Positions 6,083 through 13,653 of a stretch of 21,217 bases of DNA are shown in pieces. Position 1 is the first letter of the stretch. Every line of letters begins with the position of its first letter. A program made the position numbers and the translations under genes. Under the pieces are notes generated by a model. That model saw only the letters and a program-made list of their open reading frames with translations. It was not told where the DNA came from and made no database searches. The stretch is from a virus. The DNA lies in IMG/VR virus record IMGVR_UViG_3300036791_000412, positions 1 to 21,217 of that record; one strand, given 5' to 3'.

Positions 6083-7609
6083 TCAACCGGCCGGCGGCGC
6101 CTCCCGGCCGATCGTCACCCGGGCCGGGTCGAACGTTCCCGTGCGCCCACCGGCCGGGCGCACCCACACCGTGTGGCCCGTGGCCATGAACACGGCGCGG
6201 TGCTCCTCGGGGGTGAGGGCGTCCCCCTCGAGCATTCCCGCGAGCACCGCCCCGCGCCCGAGGTACGGGGCGAATGCGTCCGAGCTCGTCAACCGGGCGA
6301 GCTCCGCCGTGAGTTGCGAAATTCGGGTTTCGGTTTCGCGCTTCGCTTCGCCGTACTGCGCGCGGGTGAGCTCGTGCGCCTTGAGCATCACAAACCATTC
6401 CTCGAGGCGCTCGTGCTCGAGGTTGAGCTCGTGGACCACCCGCCGCTCGGAACCATCCTCGGACGCCACGAGGTGCTCGAGCTCGGGCCCGTCCGCATAC
6501 GCCACGAGCCACTCGTGCGCGATCCGTTCCACATGGTGCGCGATCACGGCGCACCGACCGCACACGTTGCGCCCCGCAATTTTGGAGCACGCGAAACCGG
6601 CCGGCCGGTTGCCCTTCGCGGGTGACCTACTCATGGTCGCCCCGCACACCGAACCATCCTCGAGGGTGCCGGCACACCGAACCACACCCGTCCACGCGCC
6701 TTGCCGGGCGGGGGTGCGCCGGCCTCGAGCTCGCCGGGCGAACAGGGTTTCGAGGCGCGCCCACGTTTCCGGGTCAAGGATGGCCGGCCACACGTCCCGG
6801 CCGATGATTTCGCCCCGGTGGGTTTGGTGGCCCGCGTTGCGCGGGTTGGTGAGGGTCCGTTGTACGTGGCCGGGTGACCATTGGCCCGCCATCCGCCCAT
6901 CTCCGCGCGCGGGGTTGCGCTCGAGCTCGGGCCGGTGTTGTGCGGCACGGTTCGCGGCGTAGGGTTTCGCCACACCGGCCGCGTTCCACTCGCGCGCAAT
7001 GCTCGAGCACGAGGCGCCGGCCAACACCCGCCGGGCCGCGTCCCGGATCAATTCCGCCTCGGGCTCGTGAATCGTGAGCCCGTCATTGCGTTCCGCACCG
7101 TGGCGAATGCCGTACCACCCGAGCGCGACCACGGGTGCGGTGGGAATGTGCGCCGCACGTTGCTTTGCCTTTTGGCGCAGTATTCGCCGTTGCTTATCCG
7201 CCGACTCTTTGCGGGCCATTGCCGTGAGCAGAGTTTGGGTGAATTCGTCGTCCGGGTTCGCCGGGTCAAATACCACCGTATTGGTAACCACGAGCTCCGG
7301 TGCCCCGTATTTCCGGGCGTCCCGAATGAATAGGGCTTGCTCGAGGTTGTCCCTCCACAATCGGTCCCCGTGGAACGCCACTACCAAATCCGCGGATTCG
7401 CCGCCGGCCAGGGCGTCACACATGGCCCCGTAAGCCGGCCGATCCTCGGGCGCCTCGTTGTCGAACGCGGACACCCCGTGATCAGTGAACACCCGCACGA
7501 GCTCCGCGCCGTGTTCCGCCGCCCGAGCTCGGCAATCCTCGAGTTGCGCCTCGAGGTTGTCCCCGATCCGGGAGTCCCGGAGGTAGGCGAACGCGGTTTT
7601 GGCGCTCAC
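6083..7609 (-). CDS. int: Large serine integrase
   Basis: 508 residues. The GTG at 7609 is chosen because GAGGTGAG precedes it and the protein then starts MSAKTAFAYLRDS, placing the nucleophile Ser13 next to Arg11 as the family requires. Residues 5-150 are the resolvase domain (DHGVSAFDN, AFHGDRLWRD, TAMARKESADKQRRI). Residues 155-275 are the recombinase DNA-binding domain (LGWYGIRHG, SIAREWNAAGV, VQRTLTNPRNAG). Residues 285-350 are a Cys-rich zinc ribbon, and about 370-440 the coiled coil that regulates synapsis. It integrates phage DNA at attP/attB by double-strand cleavage and strand rotation. It is divergent from the gene at 7781, and a gp3-like directionality factor is encoded downstream. 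Confidence 0.95.
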   Translation of the reverse strand: MSAKTAFAYLRDSRIGDNLEAQLEDCRARAAEHGAELVRVFTDHGVSAFDNEAPEDRPAYGAMCDALAGGESADLVVAFHGDRLWRDNLEQALFIRDARKYGAPELVVTNTVVFDPANPDDEFTQTLLTAMARKESADKQRRILRQKAKQRAAHIPTAPVVALGWYGIRHGAERNDGLTIHEPEAELIRDAARRVLAGASCSSIAREWNAAGVAKPYAANRAAQHRPELERNPARGDGRMAGQWSPGHVQRTLTNPRNAGHQTHRGEIIGRDVWPAILDPETWARLETLFARRARGRRTPARQGAWTGVVRCAGTLEDGSVCGATMSRSPAKGNRPAGFACSKIAGRNVCGRCAVIAHHVERIAHEWLVAYADGPELEHLVASEDGSERRVVHELNLEHERLEEWFVMLKAHELTRAQYGEAKRETETRISQLTAELARLTSSDAFAPYLGRGAVLAGMLEGDALTPEEHRAVFMATGHTVWVRPAGGRTGTFDPARVTIGREAPPAG

Positions 7610-7652
7610 TTGCTCACCTCTGCGATCATTGGTTGGTCGCCTTTCCTCGTGG

Positions 7653-7708
7653 CCGGGTGCTGTACCCGTTTTACAACCACGTCCAAACGGTACCGGGTGT
7701 GATACCCG
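7653..7708. promoter_or_regulatory. Paired CGGGT-N5-ACCCG sites; integrase operator or attP candidate
   Basis: Two copies of CGGGT-N5-ACCCG occur at 7654-7668 and 7694-7708, with centres exactly 40 bp apart, in the 171-bp region between the integrase start and the divergent plus-strand gene. On the minus strand a possible integrase promoter is TTGGAC (7681-7686), 16 bases, TACAGC (7659-7664), so the first site would cover the -10 box. The region between the sites also has an imperfect inverted repeat (GTACCCGTTT against AAACGGTAC). Either a dimeric repressor uses both sites, or the roughly 50-bp segment is the attP core, which in serine-integrase phages usually adjoins int. The rest of 7610-7780 shows no gene. 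Confidence 0.45.
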
Positions 7709-7780
7709 CAAAGCAAATTGTAGACGGGGTGCGCTCGAGGGCGTAGCGTCCGCGCCTAACGCACCGAGCGCGGAGGGCCA

Positions 7781-8089
7781 ATGGCAACCACCCTGATGCC
7801 CCTAGCTTTCGAGAAATGCCGGACGTGGGGCCATATGTGGGACGATTTTCACCCGCACGGGAAACGCGCTCCAGGTTGGGGCACCCGATTCTCGTTGCGG
7901 TGTGAGCGGTGCGGCACCGAGCGCCACGACACCGTGGACTCGTTAGGTGAGCTCTCCGTCCGCGAGTACGTTTACCCCGAGGGCTACAAAATGGGGCGCG
8001 ACGAAACCCCGAGCCGGCCAACCCTGCGCCTTGACTTGTTGGCGCATATGCGCTGGGCCTCGAGGAATGGCAACCGACAGACGGGATAA
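7781..8089 (+). CDS. Small zinc-ribbon-like phage protein
   Basis: 102 residues from ATG at 7781 with GGAGGG just upstream. Cys13 and His17 (CRTWGH) plus Cys41 and Cys44 (LRCERCGTERHD) look like a split zinc site; then come LSVREYVYPEGY and RPTLRLDLLAHM. I recognise this layout from uncharacterised proteins common in actinophages. With the next gene, 6 bases downstream, it is one of the only two plus-strand genes in the window and diverges from the integrase. That position suggests a regulatory or lysogeny-related role, by context only. Confidence 0.8.
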   Translation: MATTLMPLAFEKCRTWGHMWDDFHPHGKRAPGWGTRFSLRCERCGTERHDTVDSLGELSVREYVYPEGYKMGRDETPSRPTLRLDLLAHMRWASRNGNRQTG

Positions 8090-8095
8090 CTCCAC

Positions 8096-8665
8096 ATGGC
8101 AACCGAACCCCGCACCCCGCGCACGCGGCGCAATCCCACCCCCGAGCTGTTCGCTCGGGTGCTCGAGCTTGACGCCGAGGGTGGCCCCGAGCTCGTGGCC
8201 TCCGAGCTCGGATACAAACGCTCCTATGCCGTTTCGGTGATCCGGCGCGCGCGCGGCGGTGCGCTCGGCGCTCGAGGGGTCGGGCTCGGGCAACGGATCG
8301 GGCATTTCCTCGAGGAATGCCGGAACGCCAAAACCACACCCGAGGGGCGAGTCTCGCTCGGTGCGCTCCCGGGCTTCCCGATGCACACCAACGAGCCCGC
8401 GATCGTGGAGAAGGCAATTGGGGTGTACCAAACCCGCGCCGCGGCGGCAACGTCCCCCATTGCCGAGCTCCGCGCGCGCCAACGGGTGATTGACCTGCGC
8501 GCCGGCCTCGCGCTCCTCGAGGCGCACCCCTCGAGCTCGAGCGCGCGGGCCACGTTCCTCGAGCATGGCGCCCAATGGGCTACCGATAACGGGATTAGCT
8601 ATGCCGCGTTTCGGGAAATGGGCGTTCCGGCCAACGTGTTACGTGAGGCAGGGATACGCCGCTAG
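8096..8665 (+). CDS. HTH protein, candidate regulator
   Basis: 189 residues from ATG at 8096. Residues 15-50 (TPELFARVLELD, then GGPELVASELGYKRSYAVSVIRRA) have the form of a helix-turn-helix. A central helical part (AIGVYQTRAAAA) leads to a C-terminal WATDNGISYAAFREMGVPANVL segment, a motif shared by actinophage and actinobacterial DNA-binding proteins. No other clear immunity repressor is visible in the window, so this divergent gene is the best candidate to bind the sites near 7654-7708. Its stop overlaps the holin stop on the other strand (CTAG). Confidence 0.8.
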   Translation: MATEPRTPRTRRNPTPELFARVLELDAEGGPELVASELGYKRSYAVSVIRRARGGALGARGVGLGQRIGHFLEECRNAKTTPEGRVSLGALPGFPMHTNEPAIVEKAIGVYQTRAAAATSPIAELRARQRVIDLRAGLALLEAHPSSSSARATFLEHGAQWATDNGISYAAFREMGVPANVLREAGIRR

Positions 8666-8835
8666 TGCGCGAGGAGCGCGACCACGAGGAGCCCGAGCCC
8701 GGCGCTCAATAAGGCACGGTAGATATCCCGGGCGTAGCCGGCCACGAGGGTGGCCACCCCAAACACCGTTGCCGAAACAATGAGGTACACCAACGGTGCC
8801 CCGGTGGGGTGATTCACGAGGTAGCCCGCGAGCAT
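8662..8835 (-). CDS. Putative holin
   Basis: 57 residues. The ATG at 8835 overlaps the endolysin stop by one base (TGATG); the longer frame adds an Arg-rich N-terminus inside the endolysin gene and is rejected. Two hydrophobic segments (APLVYLIVSATVFGVATLVAG and ALLSAGLGLLVVALLA) are joined by a charged turn (YARDIYR). A two-pass small protein directly after the endolysin is typical of a holin, which permeabilises the membrane at lysis. It is the last gene of the late operon. Confidence 0.75.
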   Translation of the reverse strand: MLAGYLVNHPTGAPLVYLIVSATVFGVATLVAGYARDIYRALLSAGLGLLVVALLAH

Positions 8836-9608
8836 CACGAAACCGCCCCGACAGGTGCCCCGTAGTAGTTGGCGTCCCCGTAGGCGAAAACGCCGCCATC
8901 CTCCCCGAGGAGCCAATAGCCGGCGCCGCTCGGAGTGGCCACCAAATCCACGATGGGCCCCACGAGCTCGGGAATGGTATTCGCTCCGCCGTAGTAGCGC
9001 GCGTCGCCGTAAGCAAACACGGCGCCCCTACTGTCTACGATCCAATACCCGCGTCCGCTCGGGTGTGAGGTAATGCCCATGGCGCCGCTCCCGGTTTGGG
9101 GTTTCGGTGGGTTGGCATTGCCAACCATGGCGTTGATGCTCGGAATTTTGGCAATGAGGTGTTGCCCACAGCACGCGGTAGCGTTCCCGGACGCGTCCCG
9201 GTGCGGGCCCGTGATTGCCGGGTGCCGGGTTGCGCCCCGTTGGTGGAGCTCCGCCACGCACCACGCGATTGACTCGAGCATCCGTGCCGCCGGGAGCTCG
9301 AGCTCGTAGTTGCCCATTGCGCAAATCGCGTGGCAAATTGAGTTATGGTCTTTTGTGGAGGCAGTATCGTGCCCCGGTCCACGGGCCACGAAAACCGAAC
9401 CGTCCACGTCCACCACGTAGGTGTATTCCACGTCCACGTAACCGCTCGAGATTGCGCCCCGTTGTAACGAGCGCATCCCCGAGGCGCCGTGAAGCCCGGT
9501 GGAGCCCGTGTGGTGGAGCCAGAGCTCGGGGGTCGGCATGGCAATCATGGCCGCGGGGGTGTGGAGCGGATCGGCGCCCCACCCGCCCCGGTCGATCACG
9601 TCAACCAT
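8835..9608 (-). CDS. N-acetylmuramoyl-L-alanine amidase endolysin with FAYGDA repeats
   Basis: 257 residues from ATG at 9608, which overlaps the stop of the preceding gene by 8 bases. Residues 1-155 are an amidase_2/PGRP fold: DRGGWGADP, LHHTGS with a zinc His, and GPHRDASGNATACCG with the second His and the Cys ligand. It would cut the amide bond between MurNAc and L-Ala in the cell wall. The C-terminal 90 residues hold two repeats of the form GYWIVDSRGAVFAYGDARYYG and GYWLLGEDGGVFAYGDANYYG. Such repeats occur in secreted actinobacterial proteins and probably bind the wall or adopt a propeller-like fold. No signal peptide, so release needs the adjacent holin. Confidence 0.92.
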   Translation of the reverse strand: MVDVIDRGGWGADPLHTPAAMIAMPTPELWLHHTGSTGLHGASGMRSLQRGAISSGYVDVEYTYVVDVDGSVFVARGPGHDTASTKDHNSICHAICAMGNYELELPAARMLESIAWCVAELHQRGATRHPAITGPHRDASGNATACCGQHLIAKIPSINAMVGNANPPKPQTGSGAMGITSHPSGRGYWIVDSRGAVFAYGDARYYGGANTIPELVGPIVDLVATPSGAGYWLLGEDGGVFAYGDANYYGAPVGAVS

Positions 9609-9813
9609 CGCCGCCGGCCTCGGTGGCATCCTCGGCGGCATCCTCGGGCGTCAGGTCAAGCGCCGCGGCTTGCGCGTCCAGGTGCGCCGCTTGGGCGTTC
9701 AAGTCCGCCGCCTGGGCGCGGAGCGTTGCCGCTTGGGCCTCAAGTTTGTCCTGGGCTAGGTCCGGGTCCACGGGGGTGCTCGAGCTCGAGCTCGGGGGTG
9801 GGGTTTGGGTCAT
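9601..9813 (-). CDS. Small coiled-coil protein with four heptad repeats
   Basis: 70 residues from ATG at 9813 (ATGA with the preceding stop). A Pro/Ser/Thr-rich N-terminus (PPPSSSSSTP) is followed by four tandem 7-residue units AQAAxLx at residues 26-53, preceded by DKLE. The pattern of Leu and Ala spacing predicts a parallel coiled coil; the tail is acidic (EDAAEDATEAGGDG). No family recognised. Its place between tail and lysis genes suggests a virion decoration, a chaperone, or an accessory lysis protein. Confidence 0.65.
   Translation of the reverse strand: MTQTPPPSSSSSTPVDPDLAQDKLEAQAATLRAQAADLNAQAAHLDAQAAALDLTPEDAAEDATEAGGDG
9655..9738 (-). repeat. Four tandem 21-base repeats encoding heptads
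   Basis: Four consecutive 21-base units each encode AQAA-x-L-x inside the gene at 9601-9813. At the DNA level the units are similar but not identical, so the repeat is old or is held by selection on the protein. Copy number could vary between related phages. Confidence 0.7.
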
Positions 9814-9974
9814 GGGGTCACCTCGTGTTCTCCGGTGGGCTCGTTGCCCTCCTCGGTGGAATGTTCCGTGGTTGCCGGTTCGGCCGGCGCCGGGTTGGGC
9901 TCGTGCTCGGGGCCCTCGTTGGGCTCGAGCTCCTCACCCTCGTTGGGGGAAATGTGTTCCGGTTCACGTTCCAT
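9810..9974 (-). CDS. Small acidic low-complexity protein
   Basis: 54 residues from ATG at 9974 with GGAGGT upstream. It is dominated by Glu, Pro, Asn and Thr, with repeated PNEG units (ISPNEGEELEPNEGPEHEPN) and no hydrophobic core, so it is probably disordered. It overlaps the end of the tail protein gene by 11 bases and the next start by 4 bases. Function unknown; the strong ribosome site supports translation. Confidence 0.6.
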   Translation of the reverse strand: MEREPEHISPNEGEELEPNEGPEHEPNPAPAEPATTEHSTEEGNEPTGEHEVTP

Positions 9975-10677
9975 GGGGTTGCACCTCCGGCGCGTCAATA
10001 TCGGGAACATCGGGTGGAGAATCCGCTACCGGGTCCAACAACACCGGGGTGGAGCCCGCAATGGGCCCCTGATCTACTACCCGGAAAACCATGGGCCCGG
10101 GGTCGCCGCCGGGTGCGGTGGCGTTCATGTCGTGCGTACCGGCGCCACCCGTGGCGGCGCGCACCTTGTAGGCAAACGTTCCGGTGGGCAACGTCACCCG
10201 GGCTTGGGCAGGCACCAATGCGGTACGTGGACTCCCGCTTGCCGTGGCGAGCAATCCGCCGATTTGTGCGCCGCCGTTATCGGTCAACATCACTTTGGCG
10301 TAGCCGGTGCCCGGGTTGCTGAAAGTGATTGCCCCACAGTAGAACTCCACCACATATACCCGGCCCGCGAATGTCGGGAATGCTGCGCTCGTGACCACCG
10401 TAAGTTGTGTTCCGGTAATGCCGGTTACCGGAGTGGTAAAGGTTCCGTAATACACCTCGCCCCACGGTTGGCCCCACGGTTGCCGCCATGCCACCCCATC
10501 GTAAATTTGGAGTTGCCCCGTGGTGAGTAGATAACACATCATGCCGTTAGCCGGCGCGGTAATGATTTGGTCCCGTTGCGTGGCGGTAGTGAATTGGGCA
10601 ACTACTTGGTTTTGTAGGTAACTCTGGAAATCGGCGCTCGAGACTTTTTCGAGGTAGGCCCACTGTTTCCACGGCAT
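9964..10677 (-). CDS. Minor tail protein
   Basis: 237 residues from ATG at 10677 with GAGGTGACG upstream. The N-terminal part (MPWKQWAYLEKVSSADFQSYLQNQVVAQF, then TATQRDQIITAPANGMMCYL and QIYDGVAWR) is the familiar start of actinophage minor tail or fibre proteins. A beta-rich domain follows (GEVYYGTFTTPVTGITGTQL, RVYVVEFYCG). The last 45 residues are Pro/Asp-rich. A short duplication gives QPWGQPWG near residue 69. It lies after the tail-tip protein and may form a tip fibre that contacts the host. Confidence 0.85.
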   Translation of the reverse strand: MPWKQWAYLEKVSSADFQSYLQNQVVAQFTTATQRDQIITAPANGMMCYLLTTGQLQIYDGVAWRQPWGQPWGEVYYGTFTTPVTGITGTQLTVVTSAAFPTFAGRVYVVEFYCGAITFSNPGTGYAKVMLTDNGGAQIGGLLATASGSPRTALVPAQARVTLPTGTFAYKVRAATGGAGTHDMNATAPGGDPGPMVFRVVDQGPIAGSTPVLLDPVADSPPDVPDIDAPEVQPHGT

Positions 10678-10689
10678 AACGTCACCTCG

Positions 10690-11961
10690 TTAGGTCAAGC
10701 GCATAACGTCGAGAGTTGCTAACGGGTCGGTACTGTCGAGCTGGAATGCCGTGAACGTTGCCGCCTCACTGAGGGTGAAGGTGACGCGCCAATAGTCCGC
10801 CGTCACCTCGTGCCGCCATCCGCGGACTTGTACCGGGCGCACAATCGGATTCAGCATTCCCGGGGTTTGTACGGTGACCTGCCACCGATCCCCATAGCCG
10901 GCCTCGAGCACCACGGGGAACAGGTTTTCCCCGTCGATCTGGGGGAGCACCTCGAGCCCGTCCACCCGTACCGCGGGGGTGCTCGAGGTTTGCAACACGA
11001 GGTTGCCCCAATCTTGCACATCGGCATCATTCTTGAGCGGTAAATCCGAGCGCCCGTAACGGTGCGCTTGGTATGCGGTCACCGAGGCGCTATCCCGTTG
11101 TGTTATGACGGTGCCGCCAATCCGCCCCGCGTCCACAATATTGCGGAGGTTGGTATCGTCATTGATAACACTTGCGTTCTCGTAGCGCAGGTCGTCCGGG
11201 CCCCATTTTTGTTTTATCGTGGGGTCGTTTTGGCCGGCCAACCACACCGAACGGGGCTCGAATGTGAACGTACCGTCCGGGGCAATGTACGTGGAGCCCA
11301 TTTCCGCGTCCTGGTTGAGGAGGAGTTGCGTCCACGAGTCTTGCGCCATGGTTGTGGATTGCATGGCGAGCCCGCCGGCCGTGATATTCACGGGGCCCGT
11401 CCACTCCGCCTCCGTAATGATCCGTTGCGCTCGTTGCGCCGAGGTTTCCCCATCCCCTACGGGTGAGGCGAGCTCGGGCGCGTCATACCCGCTGAGGAGT
11501 TTGGTTCCGTCCGTCGCGATCACCGTTACGGTGGCGTCCCCGTTGGCATCCCACCCCATCGCTAAATCGTCCGCATACCCCATAAAGAGGTAAATATCGT
11601 TTGTGTCGCCGGCCAGGCAACCACGAATGCGGAGCGGAATCATGGGCTCCAGGCGCGGGGTGCCGGCCGTAGGGTCTTGGGAAACGTCATATGCGCCGTC
11701 CCGGTTGTCGAGCACCACGGTGGCCACTCCCGCCTCCCACCGGGTGAGTACCCCATCGGAACGGGTCGCCCCGGATTGCCAAATCAGGGAGCGCACATCA
11801 CACGAGACGTCCATGTAGGGGGAATCGGGCGAACCGAGTAACCCAAAATCCAATTGCCCGTTGATCGGATCGTCCAGGGTAAGGATGGGGTCACGGGTCA
11901 CCCCGAGCCCGAGCTCCACCTCGAGCGCGATCCACGGGGCCCACAGGGCCTCGAGGGGCAT
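10690..11961 (-). CDS. Tail tip / minor tail protein downstream of the tape measure
   Basis: 423 residues. The ATG at 11961 overlaps the tape-measure stop (TGATG); a GTG at 11991 would overlap by 30 bases. The N-terminal part reads SCDVRSLIWQSGATRSDGVLTRWEAGVATVVLDNRDGAYD, a pattern known from actinophage minor tail proteins that follow the tape measure. The middle has a Dit/gpL-like beta-rich layout (PLRIRG, YLFMGYADDL, VTVIATDGTKLL), and the C-terminal beta domain ends VRGWRHEVTADYWRVTFTLS. It probably forms part of the tail tip hub. Confidence 0.85.
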   Translation of the reverse strand: MPLEALWAPWIALEVELGLGVTRDPILTLDDPINGQLDFGLLGSPDSPYMDVSCDVRSLIWQSGATRSDGVLTRWEAGVATVVLDNRDGAYDVSQDPTAGTPRLEPMIPLRIRGCLAGDTNDIYLFMGYADDLAMGWDANGDATVTVIATDGTKLLSGYDAPELASPVGDGETSAQRAQRIITEAEWTGPVNITAGGLAMQSTTMAQDSWTQLLLNQDAEMGSTYIAPDGTFTFEPRSVWLAGQNDPTIKQKWGPDDLRYENASVINDDTNLRNIVDAGRIGGTVITQRDSASVTAYQAHRYGRSDLPLKNDADVQDWGNLVLQTSSTPAVRVDGLEVLPQIDGENLFPVVLEAGYGDRWQVTVQTPGMLNPIVRPVQVRGWRHEVTADYWRVTFTLSEAATFTAFQLDSTDPLATLDVMRLT

Positions 11962-13649
11962 CACGCACTCGCTCGAGGCAGGGAACGCCACCCGGTACCG
12001 TTGCGGGCCTCGTAGGCCCGTATGGCGTCCACGGTGGCCCGGCCGACCGCAACCGGGTCGGCGCCGGCCCCCACGTTCACCGAAATGTTGTAGGTGTTGC
12101 CGAACACTCCGCCGCTCGGGAGGGGCGCCACGAGCTCGTTGGGGTGGAGGAGCGCCAACCCGGTGCCGCGGGTGATGCCCCCGGTGGCGAGGGTGGGCAG
12201 GTCCGGGAAAATGTCGTTTATGTCGAAGCTATTACCGCCAACAAACGGTACCCATTTCGGGATTTTGAGGTGGATACCAATATCAATCCGGTTCCACGCG
12301 CCAATAACCGCGTTGAGGGCGCCTTTGATTGCGCTCCCGAGCACACTGGCGAGTCCGGTAACCGCGCCAGTAATACCGGAGCTCACGGCACCGCCGATCT
12401 TTCCACCCCACGTTTCCGCCCATGTGACTACCGCATCGGCGCCGGCCTTGAGCCCGTCTAACGCCTTGCCCGGAATTGAGGTGAAGAAATTCACCACGTC
12501 GGTAACGAGCCCTTTGATTTTGTTGTAAACCCCGGTTACCCATCCCGCGATTACGCCGGCAATGCTCGTAAGTATCGTCCACCAAGTGTTGAACACGAAT
12601 TTCAGGTACTTTATGTCGAGCTCGAGGAGGAGCTTGAGCCCCGTCAAAACGATGTTTTGGAGCTCATTCCACCACTGTTTTAGGTAGGCTTTGAGCCCAT
12701 CCCACATCCCGTGGAATATCTTTTTGATGCCATCCCACGCCTTGCCCCAATTCCCGGAAAACACCCCCTGCACGAATTCAATGATGCCTTGGAGCACGAG
12801 TTTGAACGCCTTGAGCGTTGCCTCTATGTTGCTAAACGTGCGCTGGAAAAACACCTCGAGGGGCTTTATGTAGTGCTCAATTTGGGGCCAATGGGTTTGG
12901 AACCATGTGACTACTTTATCCACCGCTTGCGGGAGTTTGTTGAGGAGCCAATCCCCGAGCGCCAGAAACACCGGCATGAGTTTTGCCCCTACTTGCTCTT
13001 GCACCTCGTGGTACCGGGCTTGGAGCCGGCGCATTTTCCCCTCGGAGGTGTCCGCCGCTACCGCCGCTTGCCCGCCAAAAGTTTGGTTGAGCTTGTCCTG
13101 CACATAGCTAAAACCCTGACTCTTAGCCTTGGTGGCGTCAATGTTGACACCTAACCGCTTGAGGGCTCCCACGTTGCCCCCGTAGGCTTTTGCCAGCGCG
13201 AGGGCCACCGTTTGCACATCCTTACCCGTGCCGGCGGAAACGTCCAATGAGGTATTGAGCAGGTCAGTACCGAGCCCGGCATCGTGGGTTGCGCGCACGA
13301 GGGTGCCGAGCGCCGGCCGCAATTTGTCATCCGTTACCCCGGTGGCATCCTGGGTTTTTGCAATGTATTTCTCCACCGCGGAAATGGTGTCTTTGTGCGC
13401 GCCGGCCGTGTTTTGGAGTGTTTTGGCCAGGATTTTTTGGGAGCTCTCATCCTCGCTCGCGGCTTTGGCGGATTGCTCGAGGAACCCGACGAGCTTTTCC
13501 GCGCCGGCAGTAGCTACGTTTCCCCCGAACACTCCGCCGGCAATTTGGCCGATGCTTCCGAGCGCACCGCTTGCCTTTTTGGCGCCTTTTTCTATGCCCG
13601 AGGTATCGGAGAGCCACCGAATCGTGAGGGTGCGAATGTTGGATGGCAT
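11961..13649 (-). CDS. Tape measure protein
   Basis: 562 residues from ATG at 13649. The helical N-terminal half (KKASGALGSIGQIAGGVFGG, KTLQNTAGAHKDTISAVEKY, SFLYVQDKLNQ-type segments with GGQAAVAADTSEGKMRRLQ) is typical of siphovirus tape measures. Residues 280-430 hold Trp-rich hydrophobic segments (WWNELQNIVLTGLKLLLEL, WWTILTSIAGVIAGWVTGV). The C-terminal part has VPFVGGNSFDINDIFPDLP and LATGGITRGTGLALLHPNE. At about 0.15 nm per residue the tail would be near 85 nm. It is the longest tail gene, though short for the class, as fits a 21-kb genome. Confidence 0.95.
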   Translation of the reverse strand: MPSNIRTLTIRWLSDTSGIEKGAKKASGALGSIGQIAGGVFGGNVATAGAEKLVGFLEQSAKAASEDESSQKILAKTLQNTAGAHKDTISAVEKYIAKTQDATGVTDDKLRPALGTLVRATHDAGLGTDLLNTSLDVSAGTGKDVQTVALALAKAYGGNVGALKRLGVNIDATKAKSQGFSYVQDKLNQTFGGQAAVAADTSEGKMRRLQARYHEVQEQVGAKLMPVFLALGDWLLNKLPQAVDKVVTWFQTHWPQIEHYIKPLEVFFQRTFSNIEATLKAFKLVLQGIIEFVQGVFSGNWGKAWDGIKKIFHGMWDGLKAYLKQWWNELQNIVLTGLKLLLELDIKYLKFVFNTWWTILTSIAGVIAGWVTGVYNKIKGLVTDVVNFFTSIPGKALDGLKAGADAVVTWAETWGGKIGGAVSSGITGAVTGLASVLGSAIKGALNAVIGAWNRIDIGIHLKIPKWVPFVGGNSFDINDIFPDLPTLATGGITRGTGLALLHPNELVAPLPSGGVFGNTYNISVNVGAGADPVAVGRATVDAIRAYEARNGTGWRSLPRASA

Positions 13650-13653
13650 GGCG

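Noticed and set aside
7671-8450. Minus-strand frame of 259 codons opposite the two plus-strand genes
   Set aside because: Very Arg-rich with no domain. The plus-strand frames show a zinc-ribbon, an HTH and a ribosome site.
8836-8916. Longer N-terminus for the holin
   Set aside because: Arg/Gly-rich extension inside the endolysin gene; the ATG at 8835 forms TGATG with the endolysin stop.
9215-10530. Long plus-strand frames over the endolysin and minor tail genes
   Set aside because: Antisense to genes with clear amidase and tail protein sequence; Gly/Arg/Ser-rich without structure.
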